Source of the DNA: Acidobacteriota bacterium
Lineage (GTDB): Bacteria > Acidobacteriota > Vicinamibacteria > Vicinamibacterales > SCN-69-37
Length of the DNA: 64,000 bases
Reading direction: 5' to 3'
Assembly (NCBI GenBank): GCA_947467605.1
Contig: CANIII010000001.1
Coordinates: forward strand, 231,120-295,119
Every line of letters starts with the position of its first letter. Within the stretch, counting starts at the first letter, position 1. Below, one piece after another: positions 44,953-54,079 of the stretch. Under the pieces are notes generated by a model, which saw only the letters and a list, made by a program, of their open reading frames with translations, was not told the DNA's origin and made no database searches. The position numbers and the translations under genes were made by a program.

Positions 44953-46176
44953 ATGATGCGAACGCTTGCGATTGTTGCCCTTTCACTGGCCCTGCTGCCC
45001 ACCAGCGCGGCGGCCCAGATCAACGCGGGTGAACAGAAACCCGAAGCGACGATGCCCTTCACGATGACGCAGGTGGCAACGTTCAATTTGCCGTGGCGCA
45101 TCGCGTTTCTGCCCGATGGACGCATGCTGATCACCGAGAAGGTCGGGCCCGTGTGGCTCGTGGCGCAGGACGGCACGAAGATGCCGGTCGCGAACGCGCC
45201 GGCGGTGTTGTCGCAAGGCCAGGGCGGCATGCTCGGCATCTACACGTCGCCGAAGTACGCGACGGATCACAACATCTATCTCACCTATTCAGAGCCAGGC
45301 GATGGCGGTTCGAGCCTCGCGATGGCGCGCGCCAAGCTCACGATCACCAAGGACGCGGCGAGTCTTGACGGGCTGCAAGTGCTGTGGCGCGAGATGCCGA
45401 AGGGCCGCGGTGGCCAGTTCGGCGCGGCGATCGCGTTTTCGCCAGACGGTCAATATCTGTTTCTGTCGGTCGGCGATCGTCAGCGCATGACGCCCGCGCA
45501 GGATCCGGATTCGCAGCTCGGCAAGATTCTGCGTCTGACGCTCGACGGCAAACCCGCACCGGGCAATCCGATGGCCGGGAAGACCGGCGCGGCGACGACA
45601 AACCTGATTGCGCCGCCACGCGACACAGAGGCCGCCAAGACGGCGCCGGTGGTCAGCACGTACACGATTCCGGGGGCGAATCTGGCGCCGGCCGAGACGT
45701 GGGCGTCGGGATTCCGGACGCCGTATGGTCTCGGCTTTGGACCCGACGGTCGTCTGTGGGAACTCGAGCATGGCCCGGCCGGCGGCGACGAGTTGAACCT
45801 GATCGAGAAGGGCAAGAACTACGGCTGGCCGCTCGTGTCGTACTCGAAGAACTACAACGGCGTGCCGATTCCAAGCCCCGATACGCGCGCGGATCTCGCG
45901 AAGCCGGTTATCTACTGGACGCCGGTGATCGCCCCGGGCAACTTCACGTTCTACAAGGGCGCGATGTTTCCGCAGTGGAACGGCTCGATGCTGATCGGCG
46001 GCATGGCGACACAGACCCTCCTCCGCGTGACGTTCGACAGCAAAGGCGGCGCGACACCGGCCGAACGCTGGAACGTCGGCTTCCGTGTGCGCGACGTCGC
46101 CGTCGGCCCTGACGGCGCCCTGTGGATCATCGAAGACAAGAACCCCGGCGGCCTCTACAAGGTGATCAAGAAGTAG
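44953..46176 (+). CDS. PQQ-dependent soluble aldose-sugar dehydrogenase
   Basis: The 407-residue protein has a signal peptide (RTLAIVALSLALLPTSAAAQ) and the six-bladed GDH-B/YliI propeller motifs: LPWRIAFLPDGRMLITEK, GQGGMLGIYTSPKY, AIAFSPDGQYLFLSVGDR, FRTPYGLGFGPDGRLWELEHGPAGGDELN, and RVRDVAVGPDGALWIIED. It would oxidise aldoses in the periplasm with PQQ. Start is ATG 44953 or 44956. Its stop is followed by the MpaB gene promoter. Confidence 0.92.
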   Translation: MMRTLAIVALSLALLPTSAAAQINAGEQKPEATMPFTMTQVATFNLPWRIAFLPDGRMLITEKVGPVWLVAQDGTKMPVANAPAVLSQGQGGMLGIYTSPKYATDHNIYLTYSEPGDGGSSLAMARAKLTITKDAASLDGLQVLWREMPKGRGGQFGAAIAFSPDGQYLFLSVGDRQRMTPAQDPDSQLGKILRLTLDGKPAPGNPMAGKTGAATTNLIAPPRDTEAAKTAPVVSTYTIPGANLAPAETWASGFRTPYGLGFGPDGRLWELEHGPAGGDELNLIEKGKNYGWPLVSYSKNYNGVPIPSPDTRADLAKPVIYWTPVIAPGNFTFYKGAMFPQWNGSMLIGGMATQTLLRVTFDSKGGATPAERWNVGFRVRDVAVGPDGALWIIEDKNPGGLYKVIKK

Positions 46177-46180
46177 GGTA

Positions 46181-46204
46181 TATACTTTGCACTGCAAACT
46201 ACAG
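46181..46204 (+). promoter_or_regulatory. -10 box and dyads before the MpaB-family gene
   Basis: TATACT (46181-46186) lies about 18 bases before the GTG start at 46204. It is followed by interleaved dyads, TTTGCA-C-TGCAAA and GCACTG-N7-CAGTGC, which span the likely transcription start. They could be operator sites; no -35 is clear. Confidence 0.5.
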
Positions 46205-47070
46205 TGCAGCCACAGAGTCCCAGCCCTGCCTTCGAACACCATCGCGCCGCCGCGCGCGAACGCCTGCGCCGCTCTGACTACGTCAGAGCCGGCGCCGGCA
46301 GCGTGACCTGGAAGATCAACCGCGAAGTGGTCGTCGTCGCCGGCTGGGGTCGCGCGATCCTGCTGCAACTGGCACACCCATCGGTGGCGGCCGGTGTGCA
46401 TCAGCACAGCGCCTTCCGTGGCAGCCTCCGCGCCAGCGTCCGCCGGTTGCACTCGACCGTCGGCACCATGCTGTCGATGACCTTCGGCAACACCGAGCAG
46501 ATGATCGCCGCTGCCGCTCGCGTCAACGCGATTCATGATCGGGTGCAGGGGCGAGACGACGCGAGCCGGACGTACTCCGCGCACGACCCAGAGCTGCAAC
46601 GCTGGGTGCACGCCACGCTGCTCGACTCGATGCCGCTGATCTACGAACGACTCGTTGGCCCTCTGACCAGACGCGAACGGGATCAGTACTCCGCAGAGTC
46701 GCGCATCATGGAACCGCTGATGGGGATGCCAGATGGATGGCTCCCGAGCAACGCGGCCGAGCTCGACACCTGCATGGGTGACATGTTCGCGAGCGACCGC
46801 CTCGTCGTGACAGATACGAGCCGAGCGCTCGCGCATGCACTGCTCTATCCGCCGAAGTGGCAGATGGCGTGGCCCGCGTTCCGTGCGATGCAGCTCATGA
46901 CGATCGGCTCGCTGCCGCCCTCGATCCGAGACGCCTACGGGTTCACGTGGACTGCGCGCGACGAGCGAGCACTCGCGCGATGGACGGCCGTGCTACGCAC
47001 GTCGTTGCGGATCATGCCAACGCCCGCTCGCGAATGGAGAATGGCGAGGCTGGTGAAGGTCGATGTCTAG
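46204..47070 (+). CDS. MpaB/latex-clearing-protein-type oxygenase (DUF2236)
   Basis: The 288-residue protein starts at GTG and has the family's core: AGWGRAILLQLAHPSVAAGV with the haem-proximal His, HSAFRGSLRASVRRLHSTVG, TFGNTEQMIAAAARVNAIHD, and WVHATLLDSMPLIYERLVG. Relatives are b-type haem oxygenases acting on polyprenoid or rubber double bonds, or peroxygenases. No signal peptide is present. It overlaps the downstream LACTB-like gene by 8 bases. Confidence 0.88.
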   Translation: MQPQSPSPAFEHHRAAARERLRRSDYVRAGAGSVTWKINREVVVVAGWGRAILLQLAHPSVAAGVHQHSAFRGSLRASVRRLHSTVGTMLSMTFGNTEQMIAAAARVNAIHDRVQGRDDASRTYSAHDPELQRWVHATLLDSMPLIYERLVGPLTRRERDQYSAESRIMEPLMGMPDGWLPSNAAELDTCMGDMFASDRLVVTDTSRALAHALLYPPKWQMAWPAFRAMQLMTIGSLPPSIRDAYGFTWTARDERALARWTAVLRTSLRIMPTPAREWRMARLVKVDV

Positions 47071-48268
47071 CAAGACTCAGATGCAGAACTGGCTCATCCT
47101 GCTGGCCGTCGGTGTGGGCGTGGTGTCGACGGCAATTGTGGCGGTCGTCACGTTCGTGCACGCGACCAAGCCCAGGCTGCACACGGACGCCAGGAGCGTG
47201 CCGTCCGTCATGGGGTCAGCGCCGTTGCCACAGTGGACCTCGGCGGCGGAACAGGCACGACAAATCGTGCGCACCAACGCGGTCACACAGGCGTTGCCGG
47301 GAATCTCCGTCGCAGTCGGCGTCGGCGGCCAGATCGTGTGGACCGAAGGATTCGGCTGGGCGAACATTGAAGAGAAGACCCCGGTCGCGCCCGAGACACG
47401 CTTCAGAATTGGGCACGTCTCCAAGGCGCTCACGTCGGCGGCCGTGGGACTGCTGCGCGAGCAGGGCCGACTGCATCTTGACGGCGAGATTCAGGAGTAC
47501 GTGGCGGCGTTCCCCAAGAAACAGTGGCGCGTCACGGTACGACAGTTAATGGGCCATGTGGCAGGCGTCAGACACTACAAAGATACGGAATGGGGTGACA
47601 AGCCTTCCGTGCATTGCGATCGCGCATCGGACGGGTTGCCGAGTTTCGCAGATGACCCGCTGTTGTTTGCACCGGAGACGCAGTACCAATACTCGACGTA
47701 CGGCTGGGTCCTCGTGAGCGCAGCGGTTGAAGCCGTGGCGGGTGAACCCTTCGTGCAATTCATGCGCACGAAGATCTTCGAGCCACTCGGGATGGTGCGG
47801 ACCAGCCCGGACGCCCCAACGGAGGTCGTCCCGAATCGCGCGACCTCCTACTTTCGGGGAAATCTTGGAAACGAACTCACCACACGCGTGGACTACTCAT
47901 GCTTCGCTGGCGGCGGCGCGTTCCTGTCGACGCCTTCGGATCTCGTCCGGTTCGGCATGGCGTTGATGAGCGGCACGTTCCTGAAGCCCGATACGACCCG
48001 TGTGCTCCAGACCCGACAACACCTGACGTCAGGTGAGGAAACGGCCTACGGCCTCGGCTGGATGCTCGAGGACGTGGAGTTGGCAGGCACACGCACACGC
48101 GTGGCGGGCCATGCGAGTCGGACCATCGAGGGTGCCTCCACGTCATTCCTGACATTTCCTGAACGCGGTCTGGTTGTGGCCGTGACATCGAATATCTCGT
48201 TCGCCGACACGCGGTCGATTGCGTTGGCGATTGCCGAGGCGTTCGCGACGTCGATCAATCGGAAGTAG
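47063..48268 (+). CDS. LACTB/class C beta-lactamase-like protein lacking the Ser nucleophile
   Basis: The 401-residue protein has an N-terminal anchor (ILLAVGVGVVSTAIVAVVTF) and a serine-hydrolase fold most like LACTB: AFPKKQWRVTVRQLMGHVAGVRHYKD, YQYSTYGWVLVSAAVEAVAG, and a late AGHASRTIEGASTSFL. In the position of SxxK it has FRIGHVSKALTS: His118 stands where the nucleophilic Ser should be (Lys121 kept). The late HTG-like motif is altered too (HAS). It is likely inactive or differently active. It is coupled to the MpaB gene. Confidence 0.85.
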   Translation: MSSKTQMQNWLILLAVGVGVVSTAIVAVVTFVHATKPRLHTDARSVPSVMGSAPLPQWTSAAEQARQIVRTNAVTQALPGISVAVGVGGQIVWTEGFGWANIEEKTPVAPETRFRIGHVSKALTSAAVGLLREQGRLHLDGEIQEYVAAFPKKQWRVTVRQLMGHVAGVRHYKDTEWGDKPSVHCDRASDGLPSFADDPLLFAPETQYQYSTYGWVLVSAAVEAVAGEPFVQFMRTKIFEPLGMVRTSPDAPTEVVPNRATSYFRGNLGNELTTRVDYSCFAGGGAFLSTPSDLVRFGMALMSGTFLKPDTTRVLQTRQHLTSGEETAYGLGWMLEDVELAGTRTRVAGHASRTIEGASTSFLTFPERGLVVAVTSNISFADTRSIALAIAEAFATSINRK

Positions 48269-48866
48269 ACACCGCCGGCATCGTCGGTGCGGCTTCGGCC
48301 CCCGGCGGCTCGCGGAACGGCGCCACCGTGAGCGGCACGTACTGCACGTCGACGATCTCGAGGCGCTCGACCTTCTTCGGCGCACGGAGCAGTACCTGAT
48401 CACCCGGCGCGGACTTCATCAACGCGCGCGCCAGCGGCGACATCCAACTGATGTGGCCACGGTCAAGATCCACTTCATCCACGCCGACAATGCTGACCGT
48501 GCGCTCGGTGCCATCGGCATTCGCGAAGGTCACGGTTGCACCGAAGAACACGCGCGCTGCCGCCGCACCGGACCGCGGCTTACCCGGATCAACGACCTCT
48601 GCCGAGTCAATGCGCTTGCCGAGAAAGCGGATGCGCGAATCGATCTGACGCAGGCGGCGCTTGGCGTAAAGGTAGTCGGCGTTCTCGCTGCGATCGCCGT
48701 TGCCGGCCGCCCACGTCACGACCTTTGTCACCGCCGGGCGCTCGCGATTGAGCAGGAAGCGATGCTCGTCCTTCAGCCGTTGTAGACCGCCGGGTGTGAT
48801 GTAGTTCTTCGGACGAGGGCCGGGCTCGTCGCGTTTGGGTTGTCTCGTGCCGGCGCGGAACATCAC
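48255..48866 (-). CDS. GreA/GreB-family transcription elongation factor, GreB-like
   Basis: The 203-residue protein has the coiled-coil tip signature GNGDRSENADYLYAKRRLRQ and IDSRIRFLGKRIDS, with acidic tip residues needed for transcript cleavage. An FKBP-like C-terminal domain follows (ISWMSPLARALMKSAPGDQV). It rescues backtracked RNA polymerase. N- and C-terminal extensions (about 35 and 25 residues) exceed the usual 160. It converges on the LACTB-like gene with a 14-base overlap. Confidence 0.9.
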   Translation of the reverse strand: MMFRAGTRQPKRDEPGPRPKNYITPGGLQRLKDEHRFLLNRERPAVTKVVTWAAGNGDRSENADYLYAKRRLRQIDSRIRFLGKRIDSAEVVDPGKPRSGAAAARVFFGATVTFANADGTERTVSIVGVDEVDLDRGHISWMSPLARALMKSAPGDQVLLRAPKKVERLEIVDVQYVPLTVAPFREPPGAEAAPTMPAVSTSD

Positions 48867-48930
48867 AAGATCATAGTCTCAGCGGCCGAGCAGACAATCC
48901 GCCTTCGTCACCTTCGCCTCCAACCGGGCC

Positions 48931-49965
48931 CTACTGCCACTTGAACAACCGGCGCGACGCGATGAACGCGCCGACGAGCCACACGGCGAGCACCACCAGT
49001 TGGGTCCGCACATCGGCGAGACCCGCACCCTGGAGTTGAATCGCGCGCATGGCGTTGACAAACGCCGTGAGCGGCAGCGCCTGAATGAGCGGCTGCAACC
49101 AATCAGGAAATCGCTGCGCCGAGAAGAACACGCCCGAGACCATCCACATCGGCATGATCGTAAGGTTCACGAGACCCGAGAGCGCCTCAATCGTGCGCGC
49201 GCGACTACCGATCAGCACGCCCATCGCGCTGAAGCACAGCGAGCCGAGCACGGAAACAACGGCGATGGCGAGCCACGACCCGCGAACCGGCACACCAAAC
49301 GCCATCGCACCAAAGACCAGCGGGATGACCACCTCGACCGGCAACAAGATCGCGCGCCAGATCAGAAACGAGAGCAGATACTGCTCACGCCGCATCGGCG
49401 TGGCGAGGAAACGTTTGATCAACTTCCGGCGCCGCGAATCCACGATCGAGAAGCCCAGGCCCCAGACGCCGTTGCTCATGATGCCGATGCCGATCACACC
49501 CGCGATCAGAAAGTCGACATAGCGCGCACCTGGTTCGCGCGTGAGTTTCTCAGTGACCGTGACGGGATCGACGCGGCCGGCCGCGCGCTGGATGGCTCGG
49601 TCGGCTAACGCGCGTGCGCGCCGCCCTTCGGCATTCGTGTCGTCGTAGCTGAACACCACGGCACCCTCGCGCGACTCTGCGACGAGCGCCACGGTGCCGA
49701 CCCGCAGCGCATCGAGCGCGGCTCCCGACGTCAGTTCCGTGACGTCAAGACCTGGCTCGGTGCGCAGTGTCGCGGCCAGCGCCGGCACCGCCGCGACCTT
49801 CAGCACGGGGTCGGGCTGCGACCGAAACGCAAGGCCCAGCACCGTCGTGATCAACACGGGAAACAACGTCGCCCAGAACACCGCCTCGGGTTCGCGCATG
49901 AACTCGCGAATCCGCACGAGTGTGAGCTGCACAAGCGCGCGGTCAGTGAAGGCGCGGTTACTCAT
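48931..49965 (-). CDS. ABC-2 type transporter permease
   Basis: The 344-residue protein has one N-terminal membrane helix (EAVFWATLFPVLITTVLGLA), an external domain (about residues 50-170), and five to six C-terminal helices, with FLATPMRREQYLLSFLIWRA as the ABC-2 signature. It would export a drug, lipid or polysaccharide with the ATPase encoded just upstream (8-base overlap), but that ATPase gene is truncated. Substrate unknown. Confidence 0.88.
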   Translation of the reverse strand: MSNRAFTDRALVQLTLVRIREFMREPEAVFWATLFPVLITTVLGLAFRSQPDPVLKVAAVPALAATLRTEPGLDVTELTSGAALDALRVGTVALVAESREGAVVFSYDDTNAEGRRARALADRAIQRAAGRVDPVTVTEKLTREPGARYVDFLIAGVIGIGIMSNGVWGLGFSIVDSRRRKLIKRFLATPMRREQYLLSFLIWRAILLPVEVVIPLVFGAMAFGVPVRGSWLAIAVVSVLGSLCFSAMGVLIGSRARTIEALSGLVNLTIMPMWMVSGVFFSAQRFPDWLQPLIQALPLTAFVNAMRAIQLQGAGLADVRTQLVVLAVWLVGAFIASRRLFKWQ

Positions 49966-50392
49966 CGCGCAGGTGACGTCCCGTCAGCGCCATGAACACA
50001 TCTTCCAGCGTCGCCGCATGTTCTCGTGGCGGTTTCGGCGGCACCGCGGTCGATGCCATGAGATCCAGCGGCCGTCCGAGCGCGATCACCTTGCCGTGAT
50101 CCACAATGGCGACGCGATCGCATAGCACTTCCGCCTCATCCATGTAGTGCGTCGTCAAGAACACGGTTCGGCCGGCGCGTTTGAAGTCGGTGATCAGATC
50201 CCAGAGCTGTCGTCGCGCCTGTGGATCGAGGCCGGTGGTCGGCTCATCGAGAAAGATCAGTTCCGGGTCGCCCGCGAGCGCCGACGCCAAGGCCAGCCGC
50301 TGCTTCTGCCCACCCGACAGCGCGCCGACCCGCGCGTCACGCTTCTCAGCCAGCTGCACAAGACCGATGAGGTCGTCGACCGAGCGCGGCGA
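49958..50392 (-). pseudogene. ABC transporter ATP-binding subunit, 5'-truncated
   Basis: Only the C-terminal half remains: SVDDLIGLVQLAEKRDARVG, the ABC signature LSGGQKQRLALASAL, Walker B IFLDEPTTGLDP, the switch His in FLTTHYMDEAE, and a C-terminal tail. Walker A and the first half are missing. At about 50385-50392 the sequence changes abruptly into a plus-strand gene encoding a carboxypeptidase-regulatory-like protein, so the break is not at a natural gene end. A GTG at 50359 could start a 133-residue fragment, but it would lack nucleotide binding. Confidence 0.85.
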
Positions 50393-51878
50393 ACCGGTCG
50401 TCGGCGTTGCGGTGCGTGGTTTCAGCTCAGTGCTCGTCGCCGGTCACAGCCAGTTTGTCGGCAGCGACGTGGCCACCACCGACGATCGAGGCGAGTATCG
50501 CCTCGCCAACCTCACGCCCGGCAAGTACGCGGTGTCGGTGTTGTCGGTACAGCAAACCGTGCTTGATACGACACCGGAGGCTGCGCAGAGGCGCGCGATC
50601 GGCGAACTCTCGCGCGGGGGCGGTGTCAATCCCGGCCTCCCGGCGGTCGACGTGGACGGCACACATCGCCTGGCCATCAGCAACTTCGCCACACCACCAC
50701 CGCCAAGTGCCACCGCACCGCGCGCCTACGCGGCCGAGTTCTATCCCGGCACGCCGACGATCTCGAACGCGCGGCTGATCGATATTGCGTACGGCACGTC
50801 GCGACGCGGTGTGGATTTCCAATTACACCCCGTGCCCGCGGTCACCGTTTCCGGGCGACTCGATGGCGCCAGCGATGCCTCGTCGATGCTGCTGCGGCTG
50901 ATGGCTGCCGGCAGTGAACAGTTCGGCGCCGGTTCCGAAGCGGCCACAACTGTCGTGGAGCGTAACGGTGCGTTCACATTTCTCAACGTGCCTGCCGGCG
51001 AGTACACGCTGTTGGCGCAGGCCGTCTTCGGAGAATTGACGAGAGGCATTGGTGAGGTGTCGATGCCCGATGCGCCGGGATTTGCGGGCGGCCCGGGCCA
51101 GGCGGGGATGGCCATGAACTTGTCGTCGGGCGGTCTGAACTTCTCGAGTCATACAAGCAAGACGGGCATGTGGGGCCGCGCCCGCGTCGCTGTCGGCACG
51201 GCCAACGTGACGGATGTGGTGGTGCAGATACACTCGCCGGTCACCGTTCGTGGGCGAGTCGTTATGGCCTCTGGCGGATCCGGACTACGTCTATCAACAA
51301 TCCTCGGCGCACAGCCTGCCAACGGCGATCCATCGGCGGGCTTCGTAAACAAGTTCATCACGATCAACGGTGACACGCCCTTCGCGCTCGAGGGTCTCGG
51401 TCGAGGAACGTACCTGATCGGCCTGCCGTCGTACTTTCAATTCGTGTCCGTCGCATCGATCACAACGGCTGGCCGAGAGATCCGGGACACGGGCCTCGAT
51501 ACCTCAGATGGCCGTGACATCGATGACGTCGTGATCTCGCTCACCGAGAACATCACGTCGATTCAGGGCACGGTGCGCGGCGATGGCGCAGCGGCCGCGG
51601 CCGTGATCATATTCCCCGCCAACCGCGCGCGGTGGACTGACTACGGCGTGGATCCGATTCTGTTCAGATCGAAGGCGACTGACAGCACAGGCACGTTCCT
51701 CGTGAAAGGTCTGCCAGACGGCGACTACTTTGCTGTGGCCGTCGATGGCATGCAGCACGACGCCTGGGTCGATCCGAAATTTCTCGAAGCCGCCTCGACT
51801 GTGGCGACACGCATCACACTCACATTGGGCGAGAAGAAGTCGCTCGATCTCACGATGAGCAAGGTGGTGGTGAAATGA
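50388..51878 (+). pseudogene. Carboxypeptidase-regulatory-like (CPR) secreted protein, 5'-truncated
   Basis: About 496 residues of a large Acidobacteria-type protein are readable from GEPVVGVAVRGFSSVLVAGH onward. CPR/prealbumin-like sandwiches are marked by TDDRGEYRLANLTPGKYAVS, NGAFTFLNVPAGEYTLLAQA and DSTGTFLVKGLPDGDYFAVA. The signal peptide and first domain that relatives carry are absent because the gene begins at the junction with the ABC ATPase fragment. The open frame continues 5' only as antisense of that ATPase. It overlaps the next CPR gene by 4 bases (ATGA). Confidence 0.8.
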
Positions 51879-53815
51879 GACTCCTGTGGATCGCGTTCGC
51901 AGCGCTGTCACTCGTACCGCAGACACCGACGCCGACACCGCCGCCAGCACCGACCACGGGCACTGCGTCAATCGCCGGAACCGTTGTGAACGACGAAGAG
52001 CGCGCGGTTCCAGTACGACGTGCGATCGTCACGATCGCAGGGCCCGGCCTCGTGCCCAGCCGCAGCGCGATCACCGATGATGACGGCCGATTTCTCGCCG
52101 AGCGATTGCCGGCCGGTCGATTCACTGTCAGCGTGAGTCGCGCGGCATTCATTACATCGATCTATGGCGCGAAGCGACCCGGCAAACCCGGCACACCCGT
52201 CGCGGTCACGACGGGTCAGCGCGTGACCGGACTCACCGTGAAGATCTGGCGAGGCGCGGTCATTGCCGGTGTCGTGCGCACTGAAGATGGTCAGCCGGCG
52301 GCAGGTCTTCCGGTTCGTGTGCTCGCAGCCCGTCAGACGAATGAGCCAACGATCTTCACGCTCAACAACAACGGCGCGAAGACAAATGACGCCGGCGAAT
52401 TCAGGATCTTCGGACTTCAGCCCGGCGCGTATCTCGTAAGCGTCACACCGCCGGTGCTACAGGGCATGCCGCCGACGTCCGTGAGTGAGGCTGAAATGGA
52501 TGCGGCGCTCGCTCGGTTGCGCACGCGCGCGCCATCGGCACCCTCAGCGCAGCCGGCGCCGACGAAGCCCAACGCGGTACTGCCACCGGACCCTGCGCCG
52601 CTCGCAGGATCGCAGCCGTTCGCCTACTCCGCTATCTACTTTCCCGGCACGCCGAACATGAGCCAGGCCACGCCGATCACGCTGGTACCGGGTCAGGTTG
52701 TCGACAACTTGGATCTTCAGTTGCAACGCGTGGCCACCGCGTCGATCGGCGGCATCGTGACGCTGCCCGACGGCGCGGGTGCTCCGAGTGCCAGAGTGCA
52801 GATGACGCAGACCGCCCCTCCGGGCTACACGTTGGATGCACCACTCGTCGCGTCGGCGACGACGCTGCCTGACGGCAGGTTTCGGATTCCTGCAGTGGGT
52901 CCGGGCGATTACACCGTGGCGTCGAGAGCCACGCCGGCGGGTGCGGTGAGTAGTGGACGCGGCGGCGGACCGGCACTGTGGGCAGAAACGAAGATCTCTG
53001 TGGCCGGCGGCGACACCACGGGTCTGTCGCTCAATCTCGCACCGGGGCCCGCGTTGACGGGTCGTGTGGCGTTTGCGGAGGGCACGCTGAAGCCGCCCGT
53101 TGATCTGACGCAGTTGCGAGTGGCACTCGTGACGCCCGCATCGTTGACGCGGCGCGGGCCGGCACTCGGTTCCGAATTCAACCCGGCGCCGCCACTGGCC
53201 CTGAACGCAGACGGCACATTCGAAATTGGCGGCATTCCGCCCGGTGGATTTTTGTTTCAGATCACGGGCCCTGGCGTCGGCCCCACCGGATGGTGGCTGC
53301 GATCGATGATCAGCGAAGACCGCGATGTGCTCGACCGCTTGATCGACATTCGTCCTGGCAGTCCATCAATGAACGTCGTGGTCTCAATGTCTGATCGGCA
53401 CACGGAGTTGTCGGGCACATTGCGCACATCAACAGGTCAACCTCAAGCCGACGTCTTCGTGATCGCGTTTTCACCCGACCGCGCGCTGTGGGGCCTTGGC
53501 GCGCGTCGGGTGCGCGCGGTGCGCCCTGGCGCCGATGGTCACTACTCGATGCCCGACCTGCCGCCGGGTGACTACCTTGTCGGTGTTGTCACCGACGTCG
53601 ATCCCGAAGACTGGCAGAATCCCGCGCTCCTCGATCAACTGGTGCCGACATCCGCGAAAGTCACGATCGGTGAAGGCGAAAAAAAGGTGCAGGATTTGCA
53701 AACTCGGCGAGATGTTCGCCCGTCAGCGTCGACTTCTTCTTCACGAGTTCCGCTGGTGTTCCTTCGAACACCACGCGGCCGCCGTCATGGCCCGCGCCTG
53801 GGCCCAAGTCGATGA
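51875..53815 (+). CDS. CPR-domain secreted protein with an aberrant 3' end
   Basis: The 646-residue frame has a signal peptide (RLLWIAFAALSLVPQ) and several CPR-like sandwiches: GTASIAGTVVNDEERAVPVR, DDDGRFLAERLPAGRFTVSV, TNDAGEFRIFGLQPGAYLVS, DGTFEIGGIPPGGFLFQITG and DGHYSMPDLPPGDYLVGVVT. The natural C-terminus should follow VTIGEGEKKVQDLQ at about 53700. Instead the last 38 residues are antisense of a UvrA fragment, so the gene has lost its own stop. Function unknown; relatives are cell-surface proteins. Confidence 0.82.
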   Translation: MRLLWIAFAALSLVPQTPTPTPPPAPTTGTASIAGTVVNDEERAVPVRRAIVTIAGPGLVPSRSAITDDDGRFLAERLPAGRFTVSVSRAAFITSIYGAKRPGKPGTPVAVTTGQRVTGLTVKIWRGAVIAGVVRTEDGQPAAGLPVRVLAARQTNEPTIFTLNNNGAKTNDAGEFRIFGLQPGAYLVSVTPPVLQGMPPTSVSEAEMDAALARLRTRAPSAPSAQPAPTKPNAVLPPDPAPLAGSQPFAYSAIYFPGTPNMSQATPITLVPGQVVDNLDLQLQRVATASIGGIVTLPDGAGAPSARVQMTQTAPPGYTLDAPLVASATTLPDGRFRIPAVGPGDYTVASRATPAGAVSSGRGGGPALWAETKISVAGGDTTGLSLNLAPGPALTGRVAFAEGTLKPPVDLTQLRVALVTPASLTRRGPALGSEFNPAPPLALNADGTFEIGGIPPGGFLFQITGPGVGPTGWWLRSMISEDRDVLDRLIDIRPGSPSMNVVVSMSDRHTELSGTLRTSTGQPQADVFVIAFSPDRALWGLGARRVRAVRPGADGHYSMPDLPPGDYLVGVVTDVDPEDWQNPALLDQLVPTSAKVTIGEGEKKVQDLQTRRDVRPSASTSSSRVPLVFLRTPRGRRHGPRLGPSR

Positions 53816-53939
53816 TCCAGTCGGCGTGCGCCATCACAGACTGATGGTGTTCGATGACGATGACAGATTTGCCTGAGTCGACCAGACCGTCGAGCATGCC
53901 GAGGAGCTGCGCGAGGTCGGCAAGATGCAGACCGGTCGT
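53690..53939 (-). pseudogene. UvrA-like C-terminal fragment
   Basis: About 83 residues match the end of an UvrA-type excinuclease ATPase: TTGLHLADLAQLLGMLDGLV, DSGKSVIVIEHHQSVMAHAD, WIIDLGPGAGHDGGRVVFEG and STLTGEHLAEF. Walker A, the signature motif and about 90% of the protein are missing. Just upstream the frame reads FDE then a stop where FDEPTTG is expected. The fragment cannot work alone. It is joined to the CPR gene end at about 53690 and to a plus-strand fragment at about 53940. Confidence 0.85.
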
Positions 53940-54048
53940 CGAGCTTCATTCGTCGAAGGAATCGCTCGACGCTGCCGGCACTGGTGCGGCGGATGCGACG
54001 GTCGAGACGTTTGCGCAACTGGACGAGCTGCTCCTCACGATGGTCTGA
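53940..54048 (+). pseudogene. Possible C-terminal gene fragment
   Basis: The plus frame VVELHSSKESLDAAGTGAAD followed by ATVETFAQLDELLLTMV and a stop looks like a natural helical protein end, but it starts at the UvrA junction. The parent family is not recognised. It could be a chance frame. Confidence 0.3.
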
Positions 54049-54079
54049 CGAACGGAGCCGGTGGCGGTAGGATGTGTCC

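Noticed and set aside
45289..46836. 515-codon minus-strand frame
   Set aside because: Lies antisense to the PQQ dehydrogenase and MpaB genes, both with clear motifs; composition is typical of a shadow frame.
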